A stretch of 64,000 nucleotides of DNA from Budvicia diplopodorum (GTDB taxonomy: Bacteria > Pseudomonadota > Gammaproteobacteria > Enterobacterales > Enterobacteriaceae), in the NCBI RefSeq assembly GCF_009800925.1, contig NZ_WOYF01000002.1, positions 186,001 through 250,000 on the forward strand, given 5' to 3'. This document shows positions 62,959-64,000 of this stretch, piece after piece. A model generated the notes under the pieces. It made no database searches and was not told the DNA's origin. It saw only the letters and a list, made by a program, of their open reading frames with translations. The position numbers and the translations under genes were made by a program. The number at the start of each line of letters is the position of its first letter. Within the stretch, counting starts at the first letter, position 1.

Positions 62959-64000
62959 TTAAACTCCCAGCTTGCCTGATAAGGTACGCAGAATATCAGC
63001 GAATACGCCCGCTGCGGTAACATCGTTACCCGCACCGTAGCCACGCAGAACTAACGGCAGCGGTTGGTAATAACGAGTATAAAATGCCAGCGCGTTCTCG
63101 CCGTTTTTAATTTTAAACAATGGATCGTTTCCATCTACGGCATCGATCTTCACATGGCACTGACCATCGTCAATCATGCCAACATAACGTAACACTTTAC
63201 CCTGCTGGGCTGCCAGCGTAACGCGCTGTGAAAAATCACCGTCAAGCTGCGACAAACGTTGCATAAAGCTATCAACATCACCGCTGGCGTCAAATGAATC
63301 CGGCAATACTGATTCAACGTTAATCTGATCTAGCTCTAACGAATAACCGGCTTCACGAGCCAGAATCAGTAGCTTTCTGGCAACATCCATACCCGATAGA
63401 TCATCGCGAGGATCCGGCTCAGTATAGCCTTTATGTTTAGCCAGTTTAGTGGCCTCTGACAGGCTCATGCCCTCTTCAAGCATACCGAAAACAAAGGACA
63501 GGGAACCAGAAAGGATACCTGAGAAACGCATCAGTTCATCGCCAGCATTGAGCAGGTTCTGTAAGTTTTCTATCACCGGCAGGCCAGCGCCGACGTTGGT
63601 GTCATAAAGAAATTTACGGTTGCCAACGCTGGCCGCCTGACGCAGCTGATGGTAATAATTCATTGACCCCGTGTTAGCCTTTTTATTTGGGGTAATCACG
63701 TGGAAACCATCGGCAAGGAAGTCCGCATATTGAGACGAAATATCCTGACTTGAAGTACAGTCAACAATCACCGGATTCAACAGATGATAGTCTTTTACCA
63801 TGCGAATTAAGCGACCCAGATTAAACGGTTCCTGAGCGGCAGCTAACGCCTTGCGCCAGCTATCCATTTCGATACCCAAGGTATTGGTTACCATGCCGCG
63901 AGAGTTGGCAATACCGCACACCCGAAGCTCGATATTTTTACGCTTTAGCCACTGCTGCTGACGGTGGATCTGATCTAATAGCGCACCGCCGACGCCACCA
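62959..64000 (-). CDS. thrA: Bifunctional aspartokinase I / homoserine dehydrogenase I, C-terminal part
   Basis: The last 346 residues of a protein of about 820, cut by the right edge. They cover nearly all of the homoserine dehydrogenase domain. The frame is open from the edge ([10 protein letters not shown], nucleotide-binding loop) through [79 protein letters not shown] and [19 protein letters not shown]. The aspartokinase and ACT domains and the thrL attenuator are outside the window. Confidence 0.97.
   Translation of the reverse strand, partial: GGVGGALLDQIHRQQQWLKRKNIELRVCGIANSRGMVTNTLGIEMDSWRKALAAAQEPFNLGRLIRMVKDYHLLNPVIVDCTSSQDISSQYADFLADGFHVITPNKKANTGSMNYYHQLRQAASVGNRKFLYDTNVGAGLPVIENLQNLLNAGDELMRFSGILSGSLSFVFGMLEEGMSLSEATKLAKHKGYTEPDPRDDLSGMDVARKLLILAREAGYSLELDQINVESVLPDSFDASGDVDSFMQRLSQLDGDFSQRVTLAAQQGKVLRYVGMIDDGQCHVKIDAVDGNDPLFKIKNGENALAFYTRYYQPLPLVLRGYGAGNDVTAAGVFADILRTLSGKLGV

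Overview
The window reads as chromosomal DNA of a gamma-proteobacterium of the order Enterobacterales. Most proteins are close in length and motifs to Escherichia coli counterparts, and the gene order matches the 0-2 minute sector of the E. coli map with rearrangements: thr genes, yaaA, talB, mogA, satP, dnaK-dnaJ, nhaA, rpsT, ribF-ileS-lspA-ispH, dapB, carAB, folA, apaH-apaG-rsmA-pdxA-surA-lptD, djlA, rluA, rapA, polB, thiQPB. Differences from E. coli include no fkpB between lspA and ispH, yjjPB between carB and folA, and no sgrR/sgrS next to thiB. The genus cannot be fixed from this sequence; a non-Escherichia family such as Budviciaceae or Yersiniaceae is an inference only.

Bases 1-7750 hold a two-partner secretion locus on the minus strand: a TpsB outer-membrane transporter followed 13 bases later by a giant CdiA-like exoprotein. 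Its first 2011 codons are open, and its C-terminal end, where a toxin would lie, is outside the left edge. Bases 8395-15842 are an accessory block, all on the minus strand: an isonitrile-hydratase-like protein, a carbohydrate porin, a cytoplasmic GH78 alpha-L-rhamnosidase, an MFS transporter and a RhaR-like AraC-family regulator. Together they look like a rhamnoside uptake and cleavage module. This block is bracketed by two same-strand copies of one leader sequence: an intact TPP riboswitch in front of thiBPQ (about 16172-16278) and a decayed half copy at 8103-8179.

Bases 16359-36337 carry thiBPQ, a FrnE-like DsbA protein, polB behind a LexA-box candidate, rapA, rluA, a duplicated-domain DUF3828-like exported protein, a possible 29-residue peptide, djlA, and the lptD-surA-pdxA-rsmA-apaG-apaH cluster. 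Bases 36408-49801 are all minus strand: folA, yjjPB, carAB with an ARG-box pair, dapB, ispH, lspA, ileS and ribF. Bases 50187-64000 hold rpsT (TTG start), nhaA, dnaJ and dnaK with two heat-shock promoter candidates, satP, an MHS-type MFS transporter with a leader that could hide its ribosome binding site, mogA, talB, yaaA and thrC-thrB-thrA. thrA is cut by the right edge.

Intergenic space holds at least three members of one enterobacterial palindromic repeat, one unrelated GTCATCCCGG-type inverted repeat, and several clear hairpin terminators. I saw no rRNA, tRNA, CRISPR array or insertion sequence.
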